Positions 46,725-59,365 of a stretch of 64,000 nt of DNA are shown piece after piece. Under the pieces are notes generated by a model that did not search any database, had not been told where the DNA came from, and worked only from the letters and a program-made list of their open reading frames with translations. Numbering within the stretch: position 1 is the first letter of the stretch; each line of letters opens with the position of its first letter. The stretch comes from Ulota crispa (taxonomy: Eukaryota > Streptophyta > Bryopsida > Orthotrichales > Orthotrichaceae): NCBI GenBank assembly GCA_963920765.1, contig OY987244.1:24904358-24968357 (forward strand). Direction: 5' to 3'. The translations under genes were made by a program, and so were the position numbers.

Positions 46725-48569
46725 ACATGTCTGCGGAGTAAAAAGCTAAATTTGAAATGACAAACTCAAGTCAAAATTGTAAGATGCAACTCAAAATGCT
46801 TTTAGTGGTTCATTAAGCTATACATATTTGATACTATAAATATTTGATTATGCTGAATATGCCGTTAGAAATTTTAGGAAGCAAGATATCAACTACTACA
46901 ACAATTCAAATCAAAGTTACTATAGTAGCAACAACAACCAGTACATGACAACCTTTATTGTAATACTTATATTTGTAATGAAATACTTGTTTACTACATG
47001 GTAGGATATCTAAAAGATGTGATCACAAATTGAGATGAATGACAATATAACAACAACAACATCATACAATTGTAGCATATCATGTTCTGCGCTGCACCAT
47101 TGGAAGTTGTTCATTTCAAGTATTGCAAATGTGGAACCAATTGACTTTGGTTTAAGTTGAATCTTTGTCATTATTCTTTGCCATTTTCATGTGCACAAAA
47201 TATATTGCTACAAAATGAAATTGCGGCTAAGGTAGATGTGACTTGCAACTCATTCAAGCTAAGCAAGTAGTATCCAATCTCGCGCATAAATCTGCAATTA
47301 GTTACTTTGAAGGATAGTTACTCAACAACTTAGTATCTTCTTATTGGTTATTGAGGATATTTTAAAAATGTCTATCAATAAAATTGCTTCTAACATGTTG
47401 GCTTAAGAATGGGTTCTTTTTACTACAATAAGCATGTATTGAACATACTTGATGAATGAAGTTAGTACAAAATAATGGAGACAATGCATTTGACATCCAC
47501 ATTGAATAATTCATACTGCAAAGATTATTATAGGAAACGTAAGTACTAAGTACAAGAAGTAAGGGTCTCTTGCCTTACTCATACAACAACACTATTTGAA
47601 TGAACAATTACACTGCAAGTAAGCCAAGAAGGTAATACTTAGTCATTGTCTACTATGACTATTTAGTGGTGCAAAGATCATTGCAGGAGTCTATTGAACA
47701 CACAAAGAGAAATAGAGAATGAAGAGATGCACCACGCATATTTCAAAGATATTGGCTACTTTTGATAGTACTTGACCATCATTATCAATAGCTAAATTGG
47801 AAAAAGCTGCCGACATTAGTTTGGCATCAACCGTTTTGTCCTTGGCTGCTACAATTTTTGCCTCGGTGTGCCAATCGTCAAACGTTTGTATAAGACTGAA
47901 ATCTAGAAAGGTTAGTTGGAGAACTATAACTCTGCTGGTAGATCGCATTATTATTCTTAAAAAAATTAGTAGAGCAGCACTTTCTACTAACTAGAGACTA
48001 CATTTAAAAATACCTCAGCCACTTTAAAGGTCAAGTTGATGGAAAGTGGAATGTTATACTCTTGTTTTCTATGGCTTGCTTTATTGCACTTTATCATCCG
48101 AGATATGTGTACAAACGTCATTTGACAGTAATTATGCAAAGCTATCGCTTTCACATTGCCTACCGTAGTGCTATGGAAGAGGGTGAGTATTATAGTGGAG
48201 GAAATTATTGTTCTTAAATGATAGAATAGAGAATTTCATAAGGCAATTTGCAATTCTCAATGCATAAATCTAAAACATAAAACCCTAATAAAAAAACCAC
48301 AGTAATCTAATTAAGCGATAGTTTATGTTGGCAAGCTTTTACATCTATGGTTTGCTCTTGCTGAGTGTCCAAACTTTTTTGCAATCCTACCACTTAGTTT
48401 TTGGGCTCAGCATGATTATGGTTCTTTTTTAATGTCGCCAAATCTATGACTGCTAGATTCAATCAACTAGTCTGCCGGAAGTTTCTGTGTCACATTCTCA
48501 ATTTGAGTACTAATTCTTAGATTGATAGAGTCGTTCAATATTTTGTATAGAACGTTTATATAGAGGTTC
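46725..48569. other. AT-rich stretch with one exon-like frame
   Basis: A minus-strand frame at 47948-47691 contains IQTFDDWHTEAKIVAAKDKT and SKVANIFE, which looks protein-like. It could be an upstream exon of the decayed transposase gene or an unrelated remnant. Nothing else is recognisable. Confidence 0.3.
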
Positions 48570-49019
48570 TTGTTACGGACATGAATGAATTAGCTAGTGT
48601 TAGCAAACTTTAGAAAGTTTTAGAAAGTTGGAAGCTTCTCAAGAAGCTTCATGTCAAGTGGAAGCAACTTGAGCACCATCTAAGTTGGAGGAAGCTTTTC
48701 AAGCAGCTTCCTAGCTTGAAGAAGCTTCTCAAGCAACTTCTTGGCTTGAGAAAATTTCTCAAGCAATTCTCAAAACTTCATGAATAAGCTTAATCTTCAA
48801 ATATATATAAGAGTCAAAACTGAGAGGTTCTTCACTCTCAATAATTCATCTAGCAGCTTTAGTATTTAGCCTTCAAGCCTTAACTTTCTGATTTTGCCTT
48901 GCTTTGTATTTTTATCGTCTAATATACCTCTCCAGCTTTGATTCTAAATAAACTTCTATATTCTTGTCTTGATTCTTTGTTCCTTTATTTTGTTTTTGTT
49001 TCCGAGTCTATCTCTAACA
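48570..49019 (+). mobile_element. Probable solo LTR
   Basis: Begins TGTTACGGACATG and ends CTCTAACA, giving short inverted TGTTA/TAACA ends. Inside are repeated AAGCTTCTCAAG-type words (48620-48780), a TATATATAAGAG box at about 48800, then an AATAAA at about 48947. This is the layout of a plant LTR. No internal retroelement domains adjoin it, and the 5-bp flanks do not match perfectly. Confidence 0.6.
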
Positions 49020-49416
49020 GTTTGTCAAGACTAATTTCAACATCATCAAAAAAATTTGGTTTTGAGTAGAGTGTAGACTACTTCTCTATTTAAAAAACTG
49101 CAAGGTATTTCAGCAGTTGTGAATCACCTACTTCTAAGTTGATGGTGTTGTCTGTTTTTACTATAGAATTCTTTGTTATAGAGGTTTATGTATCTGAATA
49201 GGCCTAATAGATTTAAAAGTCTCAACATTTTTCAAAGATAAATAATTTATGAAACATCATAGAATATTTGTAGTCCAAAAATTGGAGGCCGTTTACGTCG
49301 GAGTTATTAATAAATGATCATTATCTTCTAGTAATGTTACCCACAAGATAATTCTATTACAAATAATAACAGAAAATCATAGTAGCCATGTGATCCACAA
49401 TTTTATCCAATTCCTA
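49020..49416. other. AT-rich stretch, no feature seen
   Basis: Nothing recognisable. Confidence 0.35.
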
Positions 49417-49732
49417 TTTTGGATTTAGATTTGGATTTAGAGACCTTGATTTTGTCTAAAACTACAATGGAGATTAGAATTGAACAATGTGCAATGAACG
49501 CTTAGTTAAGGGGCAAATTATTACATTTACCTTTGGTTGTAAAAAAAGGTAAGCTTTTCCATTGCACATTGTTCAATTCTAACCTCCATTGTAGTTTTAG
49601 ACAAAATCAAGGTCTCTAAATCCAAATCTAAATCCAAAATTTCCAAAGTTAACTTTTGTTGATCAATATTTAAAATTCACCCCTCTCTTTGTGTGCATAT
49701 ATCAAACCCTAGGTGTGTTCATATCAATTCCC
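49417..49732. mobile_element. Foldback MITE, GGGAATTGATATG family, copy 2 (left end lost)
   Basis: Inner arms 49417-49503 and 49556-49643 are almost perfectly complementary (TTTGTCTAAAACTACAATGG and its complement). The right terminus GGTGTGTTCATATCAATTCC matches the family end at 26939. The equivalent outer left segment is missing. Confidence 0.7.
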
Positions 49733-50681
49733 ATAAATAAATATGCACAAAATTTTGTTCACCTTTGTTGCAAGGCCTACTTTTGATATGTGATGAGACG
49801 GTTTGGGAAGAACCGGCAACTAGTGCAAAGCTAGCAAGTCTGAAATGAGAAAAAACCGTTTGCAATTTGTAAACATTAGCTGAAAAACCAATTGAAAACC
49901 TAATTGTTCAATATTTATAATATGAAATAGAGAAAACAGCAAAAAACAGTTCCTTGATAAACTGATTCGGGAATTGAAGGAAATCAATCACAAACACTCA
50001 AATATTTCCTGAACTCAGAATCTTGGATGAGGCTTATTTTCAGCATTTTTGAATTGAGAAGCCTGTTTTCAAAATACGGCCAATTGTCAGGCCTATTTTT
50101 GATATTTTCCCTTTCATGCAAGAGCAATAATAAAAAGCATATTTGCTCTTTGCTTTGTATTCACGCATACTCTGAGAGGGTCTGATGTTCAGGGCTGCTT
50201 TTAGGTTATAATTTGGGTCGTGTTAGCCGTTTGCGGTTGGCTCATTGCTGGTGTTTTGAAGAAGGGTTGGGTTAAGTTTTATAAGGCTGGTTTGAATTGA
50301 AGAGGAGGAGGGGGTTCAGTTCAACCTTGGGTGAGATTATGGTTGACAACACAGTTGCTGCTTCTTCAATTATAACCCAAGAGGGTGTCTTCCCTGACAT
50401 GTACCCTACTACTTGTTTAGGAATGTTTGTTGTTTGTTATTTCATTTCAAAATTGGACTATTATACGCTGTATGCACTAGATGATTGATTTTTCTAATAT
50501 GCAAACCCTAACCTACGGTTCTTTATACATATGCTTTTTATGTGTGCAAGGAATTCTATAGACGTGAGAGACACAACAACTCATGTTTGTACTTGTAGAA
50601 ATTTGTGCAATATCTAGCATGTGAAATTTTAAACTTGCGTTGCTCACTGATTATTGTAATGGGTAAATAAAAATATAAGTA
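49733..50681. other. Intergenic stretch, no gene recognised
   Basis: The region 50150-50490 is less AT-rich and includes a 63-codon frame at 50297-50488 with no recognisable family features. Confidence 0.3.
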
Positions 50682-50937
50682 ACTCGTTATATGTTAAATT
50701 GGGAAAATGAGTACATTTTGGGACTTTTGAAAGTTTCAGGTGGCTCCATGTAACCGAGCTTAGCATTATTTTTTGTACACGGGCCCTCACCTAAGAGGAG
50801 GGATTTGCAAAGGAAAAAAATCTTAGTGGCTCAAATTGAATTTGATACCTTTGAATTGAGTTTAAGGTGAATTTTTGAGTTTAAGGTAGAGTACAAAATG
50901 ATACCTCTATTTTTCCAATTTAATGAATAACGCGTTA
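50682..50937. mobile_element. MITE, AACACCATATTTGTTAA family, copy 4
   Basis: CGTTATATGTTAAATTGGGA at the left and TTCCAATTTAATGAATAACG at the right are inverted. The interior closely matches 13374-13625. Confidence 0.65.
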
Positions 50938-53356
50938 AGTGGTTCATATTGCCATTCCACTGGAACTAGTCCCTTGAAGTCAAAAAAAATGCCAATGTGG
51001 AGGCTTGTAGACAAATTAGTGTAGGCAATTCAAATTATAATGCTTTGGGTTAAATTATATCTAGTTAAAGGACCTGCACAAAGCACCTGAAGTTGAGATT
51101 TTAGTTGCATGTACAAAAAAATAACTAAGGTTGGGGTTGGAGTTCTCTGTTTTGTGGAATGATTATCAATTGTCTTTCTCAATACATACATGCAAACAAA
51201 GTTCATTCACATGCTTTGATTCTTAGTTTATTTATTCTTGAATTCTAGAAGTTAAGAAGCAATTTTGATTGCATTGTATGGTTTGATTAAGGATTTAATA
51301 TTTGTTTTGATATTACCTTATAAAACTCGGTGCATTCTCACACCACCCTAAACCCTAAATTGTCATATTACATAACAATTCAAAATTTCCAATCATAAAG
51401 AAAATAGCCTAAAAAAAAAATTGCTTAGCCCTTATAAATAATTTAATAGTGCCCTAAAATAGTTCATTTTCCCAATTTATATAATTATGAAGGCCTTTAT
51501 ATTCAACCCCAAGGAAGTAAATAGCCCCCTAAAAATTACCCTCTTGCCACACGTGGGGTACCCAACATACAAAGAATGATCCACTTGAGCCTATAAGCAA
51601 GATTTCAATTGGTTGATTTTGCCATACCTTCTCTAGTTTGATACACATAAAAACAAGACTTAGAGAGACACAAGAATTCACCTAATCACAAGACTTCTCT
51701 AAATGTTTATTCTTGTTCATGGGTAGTTGCAAAAAAGACTTCACAATTTTGTTTCAAACACCCTTGAAACTGGTAGTACTAGGTAGTACTTTGAGCATTT
51801 GATTTTTTTCTTTAATAAAATAAAATATGGGTAATTTATAAAGCACTTAAAATAGCATACTCCTAAAACTTCAGACCTAGAAATTTTTTATCCTAAAAGT
51901 TATGCACAATAAGGACAAAAATTACCAACACAAGACAATTTCCTTTTTGCTTTTTAGAAAATAGTAAAAATTTCAAAAAATTAAAACAAAAAGTAGCCAT
52001 TTTGATCCATTGTGAGGGGTATTGCCTCACGCAAATAAAATTTCAAGAATATTTGTTCCAAACCCTAATGCTTATCCAATGGATGCCCACTTTGAGGGAA
52101 AGTGGAGGGCATATATTTTACATTTTCTTAAAAACCCTTGGCAAATCCATGTAATGTTCAATGATGAACTACTTCCCAAATTTTTGGCCCTAGATTCCTT
52201 TTTTTTTGGCTCAATGCAGTACTAAAACCCACAAAACCGCCAAGATGGACATGCCGTTGTGGTCCATTTAAAATTAGTAAAAGCTTTTTTAAAAACCCCA
52301 AAAAAACACAATAGGTTTCTAACTTCAATGTGAATTTTCATCTAAAATTTCACGTGAAAAAAAGGTAGTAAGCAAAAGATACACTTCTAAAACCACACAC
52401 CGTGCAACAAAGGGATAGATAGCAGGACAAGTGTTTCTTGCAACTACCGCCATACCTATTCTTCCTTTTTGATATTGACAAGGATGAACATGACTTTTGG
52501 ATTTTTTAGACACTATCCACTCAAGTTTTATTACACCTAAAGTCCATTGATATAAAGAGCTTCTATCACTTCTATCACCTCAATGCACCATTAAGGAGAG
52601 ATTTTTGAGGTTCACTACTCTTAAAATGGTGTTTAGTGTCATGGTACTCATGGTATTATTCATCATATCACGAGTCTTATGTACCTATCGTACCAACGGG
52701 ACAATGCATGAGTTTAAAAAAATGGACCTCCAATAGATTCTCTTTCTTTCCCTACCTTTTCCTCTCCCTTCCTTGCAAGAAGTTCTTGAATTTCAAAATT
52801 TGAGAAACATAGAGATAACCAATGTTATAAAAAACATCAAATTCACAAATTTGAAAAATTCTAACAAGTTTTTACAATTGTAACAACTTTTTATAATTCA
52901 AGCAACTTTTTACATCCCATGCTCCACATCCCCGTGACTCCTCCATCTCCATGAATACCCCCATCCTCATGTGCCCCTATACTTGTGCCCTCCATACCCG
53001 TGCCCGTCATCTTCATAATTCGGTTACACAATCACATGCCTTCCCATCTTCATAATTTGGTTACGGTACCCCATGCAATTTCATCCCTATAATTTTATTA
53101 GAGAACTATCATCCTTAGTTACAGAATTTTCAAGGTTGATTAACCACCATGGACATAACCTCCATCACATTTAATTATAGATATAAATTTAACCCACTTT
53201 GATTCACATTTAGTGGAAAACTAATATTCATGGTGACATTTGGTGTTGATGTATGATATCACTTCAGTGCAAGCTACATTATGATGACATTAATTTAATT
53301 TCTTTGGTAGGAATTGAGTTTCTTCATAGAAATTTATTTGACAAATAGTGTTCATA
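50938..53356. other. AT-rich stretch, no gene recognised
   Basis: The interval 52915-53080 is a C/T-rich imperfect repeat of CCCxTxC words. The frame at 52022-52225 has no family resemblance. Confidence 0.35.
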
Positions 53357-54274
53357 TTAACCCCTAATGTCCCAACCCATTTTTTTGTGCCAAAATCATT
53401 GAAAAATACCATTTCTAGGGGATGAGTAAGAAAGCACATATATATATTTTTTGGAAATCCATTTGTATGTAATTACCTTAGACTAGAAGAGGTACGTATG
53501 TCAAAAAAACTAGGTCATTCTAGATGGAGAGGAGGGAGATATTTACATCTGAAGTGAAGAGATTTTTTTTTTGATACTAGTAAATTTCAAAAGCCCTTAA
53601 CCACTCTTGCATGAAAAAATTGCTCTACATAAAGTTGAGATTTATTTTTTCCATGTAGGAGATCAAGGTAGGTATATGTGGGAGAATTTTCAATCAATTG
53701 GAACTATATAACACATGAGAAAAAAGAGTAAGTAAAAAGTAGAAAATTAGTCAAAACACCAAATTGTTAAGAATTTCATTATGGAAATGAAAAATTCCCA
53801 TCCCAATGGTTGTAATTTTGAAATAAAAAATCTACTTTCTTTTGTTTAGTTCTTTTTTCCAAATATTGAAAATCTAGTGAAATAAAGGACTTCAAAGTTT
53901 ATTTTAGAGTAGAGAATCCATAATTGCTAGCAAACAAAAACTCCTCATAACTTTCATGTCATTGATTGAAATTGAATGATTCAAAGCTTCTTACATACAA
54001 AAAAGTTTGAAGAATCAATTCCAAATTTTTGTTTTTGAAAAATACAAAATTTAAAGAAGTTTTTTGGGCATCCTAGATGAGCGGTCCTCCCCAAATTTCA
54101 TAAATTCATGCATAAATTCTTCATTGAATGTCAAAATGAAGAAAATTTTAGATGCCCAGGTAGATTTCTAAACTTTCCACCTTCAATAAAAGTTTCAAAA
54201 AATCACACATATTCAAAGGTACATGTTCAAAATCCCATTTGTCCCTCTAAGGGACAATGGTCAATTAGGGTTAA
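53357..54274. mobile_element. TTAA-flanked non-autonomous element, copy 4
   Basis: Left end TTAACCCCTAATGTCCCAAC, right end GGGACAATGGTCAATTAGGG followed by TTAA, 918 bp. The interior contains the AATTGTTAAGAATTTCATTA word common to this family and is inverted relative to copy 3. Confidence 0.65.
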
Positions 54275-55328
54275 CATATAGTGTTGATAAGAATAATAAT
54301 ATTGTTGACCTTTAGTGTTGTGAATTTTATTTAGTGGTACATACGCTATGAGGTAGCAACATCTATAACCATGAAACAAGGACTTTGGAGTAAGAAAATC
54401 AATTGATGAACTTTGAAAGAAAGTAAAGTGAGCAAGAGTAAACCAAAAATATTGGTATTAGTCAAAAAGTTCCAATTGCAAGCATTTGTTGACAAAGGAT
54501 TTTCAAAGTCCAAAATCACTGAAAATGAGTAGTTGCTTGTAGGAGATGCTAAAATATACACTTTCTAAAGTCTTCATTATGCTCATACATTTGGAATACT
54601 AGCTTCAGTAGTTACTTGAATGATAAGATAGGGCACTCAAAATTGTCATGAAAGATGACAAAATACCATACTTGAGGTACTTGAATGGTGTCTTCACCTC
54701 CTTTGTTTATTTACTCATGGTATTGCAAAATTATTCAACACCAATGAATTTATTTCTAAACATATTGGCTTTCAAATGTGATACACTTGTCACCCAAAAC
54801 TATTACTTTGTCACCCATAACCATTTTTTTTGTATTTGTCAATCATGGGCCAAGAAACACAAATATGGGTGCAAATGTAGGTCACGCCCATGGAGACGTC
54901 ACCTTTATGGGTGTTGCTACCTTATATCATTACTATTGTAGATAATTTCCAATACTTCCAATATTTCCAAGTTTCAATTGTTTTTTTGCATGTATGCACC
55001 AGTTTTTCTATAATTATGGTATAATGTACTATAGTTTAATTTTTTGAAAAACTTGTTTACATTAAACAAATAAATTAGGTTTCTTTAACAATTATATTTC
55101 CTTATCCTAAAATTCACCCATGACTTACCACTTGACCACCTAGAAGCGCATGCTATTTTTTAAACACTAGGATTTTGCACAATTTATGGCCTAAACACTG
55201 CTAGTTTGTTTTTTGGTTAATATTTTTAATCATAAAAAATGTTTATTGCAATAATTATTGTAGTATTGGTAAATATTGATGTGGTGTAAATTGTTGAGTA
55301 ATCAGTGTAGGGCAACCTAATTCAACTA
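54275..55328. other. AT-rich stretch, no feature seen
   Basis: A frame at 54648-54941 has a hydrophobic stretch but no recognisable family. Nothing else noted. Confidence 0.3.
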
Positions 55329-56254
55329 TTAACCTCTAAAGGCCCATGGATTTTGGGCATGTATTTATAGCTAAACTATTTTGTTTAATTTTCTGAAACT
55401 TTTATTGAAAGTGGGGAATTCCCATACCTATGTGTGCATCTAACTTTCTCTTCATTTTGACATTTGACAAAGAAGTTATGCAAGAATTCCCGCTACCCAA
55501 GAGAGGGAGGGCAATCTGGGCAGCCCAAAAAAATTCTTTAAAAATTATGTATTTTTTAAAAATTAAAAATTGAAACTAGTTCTTTATATTTTTTAATACT
55601 TGGGAAGTTTTGAATAATTTAATTTCAATCAATGAGATGAAAGTCATGAGGAGTTTTTGTTTGGCAGCAGTTATGGATTCTCTACTCTAAAATAAACTTT
55701 GAAGTCCTTTATTTTACTCAGTTTTCAATATTTTGGAAAATAAACAAAACCAAAAGCAGCAGATTGTATGTCACAACATCACATCTGCTGGGATTTGCAT
55801 TTTTCATTTCAATAATGAAATTCTCAACAATTTAGTGTTTTGACTCATTTTCTACTTCTTTTTGCTTATTATTTTTTTCCCATGTGTTGTGTAGTTCCAA
55901 TTGATTTTAAACTTCTCCCACATGTAACTAACTTGATCTCCTACATGGAAAAAATAAACCTCAACTTTGTAAAAAGCAATTTTTTTGATATAAGGGTGGT
56001 CAAAAACTTCTGAAATTTCTAGGCAACAAGGAAAAAATGTTCTTTTTGCACTTTAGATGTAAATATCTCCCTCCTCTCCATCTAGAATGACCTGACTTTT
56101 ATCTCACAAGTACTTCTTCTAATTTAAGGCAAGATCCTACGGTTTGGATTTACATAGCAAACTTTACTTCCTACTTTTAGAAATATACCCCAAAATGACA
56201 ATTAACAACGAGTTTCACTTTAAAAAAAAAAAGGGCTTGGGCCTTTTGGGGTGA
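55329..56254. mobile_element. TTAA-family element, copy 5, right end worn
   Basis: Left end TTAACCTCTAAAGGCCCATG, right end GGGCTTGGGCCTTTTGGGGT, where the final TTAA has changed to TGAA. The interior matches copy 3. Confidence 0.6.
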
Positions 56255-56833
56255 AGTGTAATTTTTCTTCCAGTAGTTTCGTTTTACACCAATATTTTTT
56301 CCCATGTGAACCAGCTGACTTTGTATTTGTATTAATAGCCGGTTCTTTCCGGATATTGCTACATCAGGATGCACCTCACTGCCCAAACTAAATCGTACTA
56401 TTTTCTCCTTTTTATTTTGTGGACACCAATGGCAGGAATGTTATCGAATAAAGTGAACATTTAAAAACTTTGTGGGAAAACAGTTATTTCTCAGGTACTG
56501 GTGGTTCAAGCCTAACACTTAATTAGAGTAGGTCTTCGGCCACCCACCCAGTACCACTCAAAGGTCAAAGCAAATGGAGCTCTGACACTGACATGGGACT
56601 GGTTACATGATGTACTGTATGTTGTATTCATAGCGCCTCCCTTTCTAACCGGCATCAATTGGCTAAAAAGGCGTTTTTAGTGATTTAAAAGGAGTAATTT
56701 TATAGTTTTTTTTGAAATAATCAATTTCTTGAAATCTAATTGGGTTACCTACCAAAAGAAAAAATACAATATATTAGGCCATATCTTCTTATTCATACTT
56801 CCAAATGTCATGAAATCTAAGTCTATATGGAAG
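56255..56833. other. Intergenic stretch, no feature seen
   Basis: Slightly less AT-rich around 56490-56650; no coding-like frame. Confidence 0.3.
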
Positions 56834-57152
56834 TTAAGGTAGGAGCACCCATAAGCATCAAATTAAGGGTTTTGAACATGATGATTATTAATATACATCT
56901 AGCAAATTATAAGATCCTATTAGGAACAGAAAAAAATGAGTTGGCACTTTCAAATGTATTATTTGGATACTCCAAGAATAAGTTGTGAATTTTTAAAGAG
57001 CAAATAGCCATTACACCCATAACCAACACTAGTGTTTCATGTTCACGTGTTGTACATCCTTTTAATTACATCTCTTTTTTTCCACGGACTTTTTAAGATT
57101 TTAGAGGTGACGGTTATGGGGACACTAACACTTATGGGTGCTCCTACCTTAA
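56834..57152. mobile_element. 319-bp MITE with TTAA-GGTAGGAGCACC ends
   Basis: Left end TTAAGGTAGGAGCACCCATA, right end TATGGGTGCTCCTACCTTAA: a perfect inverted repeat of about 20 bp including TTAA. The outer half of this terminus also occurs singly near 13790 (GGTGCTCCTACCTTA). Confidence 0.85.
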
Positions 57153-58123
57153 ACCTTGTTCCAACATTCTGCTAAAAGTTTGGCCTAAAATATGAAAATC
57201 TCAAATCACAAGTACGTGCCCAAAATTGTTATATTACTAAAAAAGGGGGGCTTGGTCCTTTACATGTTAATAGATAACAAAAATAATAATTTGTAGAATG
57301 GAAAAAAACTAGTTTTTCATCTATTTCTTTTTAGAAGTAATCATAGATGCAAAGTCCATTAGGGAATGTAAAGAACAACCTCATCAAATGCACTCATAAT
57401 TTTAGGTAACCCAAAATGTAAAAAGATTCACACACACACAATTTTAGATCCCATGCTCCCTTCTTGCAATTTTCAAGAGGGTAGCATGCATTGTTGACTT
57501 TTGCAACTTTTGAAAACAATATTATTATGAGTGGGCATTTGCCACACCAATGAAGCATTATATTAAAGGGCAATTACAATGACTAGCTCAACATTTAGGG
57601 ATTATGAATTTTTATGTAAAAAATGAAGCAATTGTTGTCATGTTTTTTGATACCTCACATGCATACATGACAACCAAACATTAGAAAGAGGTTAGAGCAT
57701 CATCAATTTGAAGCTCTACATTTGGGCTCAGCAACAACAATTACAAAGCTCAGTCATGTGCCCTTGAGCAATGTGCTTAACTCGTTGATTCCTCAAATCC
57801 TATGCACATCGATAGACAATAATGTAAACTTTGTTTTTGTCAAGCTTTTTTGACAAGACCTCTATTTTTGATTTGCAAAGTAGTTTTCATTTCTTTAATA
57901 GCAATATACATAGCAATTTGAAAGACTCTTGATGGCAACTGAAACTAATGGATGTGACCTACTTTTTGCTATCCCCTTTAAGATCATGTCCCACATGCAA
58001 GATGCATTGACCAAATTTGTAGTTTTCAAGCTAAGATCAGCCATGAAAGTGCCACTACAAACTCAACGTACATGCTAGATTAGATACTCTTAATATGCCA
58101 TATGCAAGATGGGTGAGGCAACA
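57153..58123. other. Stretch with one TTAA-family right end
   Basis: GGGGCTTGGTCCTTTACATG followed by TTAA at 57267-57270 is a family right end without a clear left partner. The remainder is AT-rich and featureless. Confidence 0.35.
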
Positions 58124-58975
58124 TTCAACCCCTAAAAGATTGTTATTCCCTTGTGGGACAAATAGAATTTTAGGCATGTACCTATGGCTTAACCAATTTT
58201 TATAATTTTTTTGAAACTTTGAAGGGTGGTGGGGAATTCAAAGATGTATGTGCAATTGTGCGCATCTAAATTTTTCTTCATTCTGACGTTTATTGAAGAA
58301 ATTATGCATAAAAATCTGAAAAACAAGGGAGGGCTAGCAATCCGGGCAGCTCAAAAAACTTCTTTACAAACTACATTTTTTAAAAATAAAAATCTGAAAT
58401 TGGTTCTATAGACTTATATATAAGTGAGAAGCTTTGAATCATTCAATTTCAACTAATGAGTGAGAAGTTTTTGTTTGTAGATAGATATGAGACTCCCAAA
58501 ACTCCATTCTTTTTGCCTGTTGTAAAGTTTGGTATTTTAATATTTTTTCTGACTTTTTTTTCCAAGTTGTAGTAGACTAAGATTCCTTGGTTTTCACCAT
58601 TTAGATCAAATTAATTTAGATTTCAAAATTTACATAAATCCTCCAATTTTGTCTAATGCATATGCAAATATCATGGCCTTACAGCATTGCAAAATTTTAC
58701 AACGTATGATTCACACCTCTAATTCATTTGAAAACTCTCCCACACTTATCTTTGGCCTTCTACATGAGAAGAAATAAACCTCAAATTTGCATAGAGCAAT
58801 TGTTTTGATACATGAGAGGTCAAAGGCTTTTAAAAAATTTGGGCTACATAGAAAAAAACTTTTTTTTGCACTTCAAATATCAATATATCACTTATCTACA
58901 TCTAGAATGAGCTGATTTTTTTCCCACAAGCCCCTCCCATAATCTAGGGCAGGATCTTACGGTGGGACAAACTAT
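58124..58975. mobile_element. TTAA-family element, copy 6, right end missing
   Basis: The left end TTCAACCCCTAAAAGATTGT is worn. The interior follows copy 3 closely (GTAGTAGACTAAGATTCCTT). The expected right terminus is not present before the next segment. Confidence 0.5.
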
Positions 58976-59026
58976 ATTACTTACATGGCATTCTATCAAA
59001 TGGAGCAAAGATAGTCACTGCCATTA

Positions 59027-59300
59027 AAAACCATGGTTAGACCAAATCAAAACAAAAAAGAGCTTTTTGAAAATTGAACATATCCAAAAACTAATAAGTG
59101 TGCAAATTATAAAATGTTTATTGCGTAGAAAAAATAAAAATTCGTTGTTAATGCCATGAAATTTTTTGTACATGATAAATATCCTCAACTTTAGCATTAT
59201 TTTCAATTTGAAGGTCATAGCTATGACTTGAGAACTGAAATTTGAGCAAGTAGTTTTGAACCAAAGATGTAAAGATCTGAACCATCCTCTTTAGTTTTTC
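59027..59300. repeat. Dispersed repeat, partner at 63663-63925
   Basis: Shared colinear words include GATAAATATCCTC, AACTTTAGCAT/GACTTTAGCAT, GGTCATAGCTAT/GGCCATAGCTAT and GATGTAAAGATCTGAA/AATGTAAAGATCTAAA. Confidence 0.6.
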
Positions 59301-59365
59301 GATTATCAATTGCAGCAAAGTTGTTCAAGTTTTTAAATGTTGAGATACATAGCCTCATTTCATGG

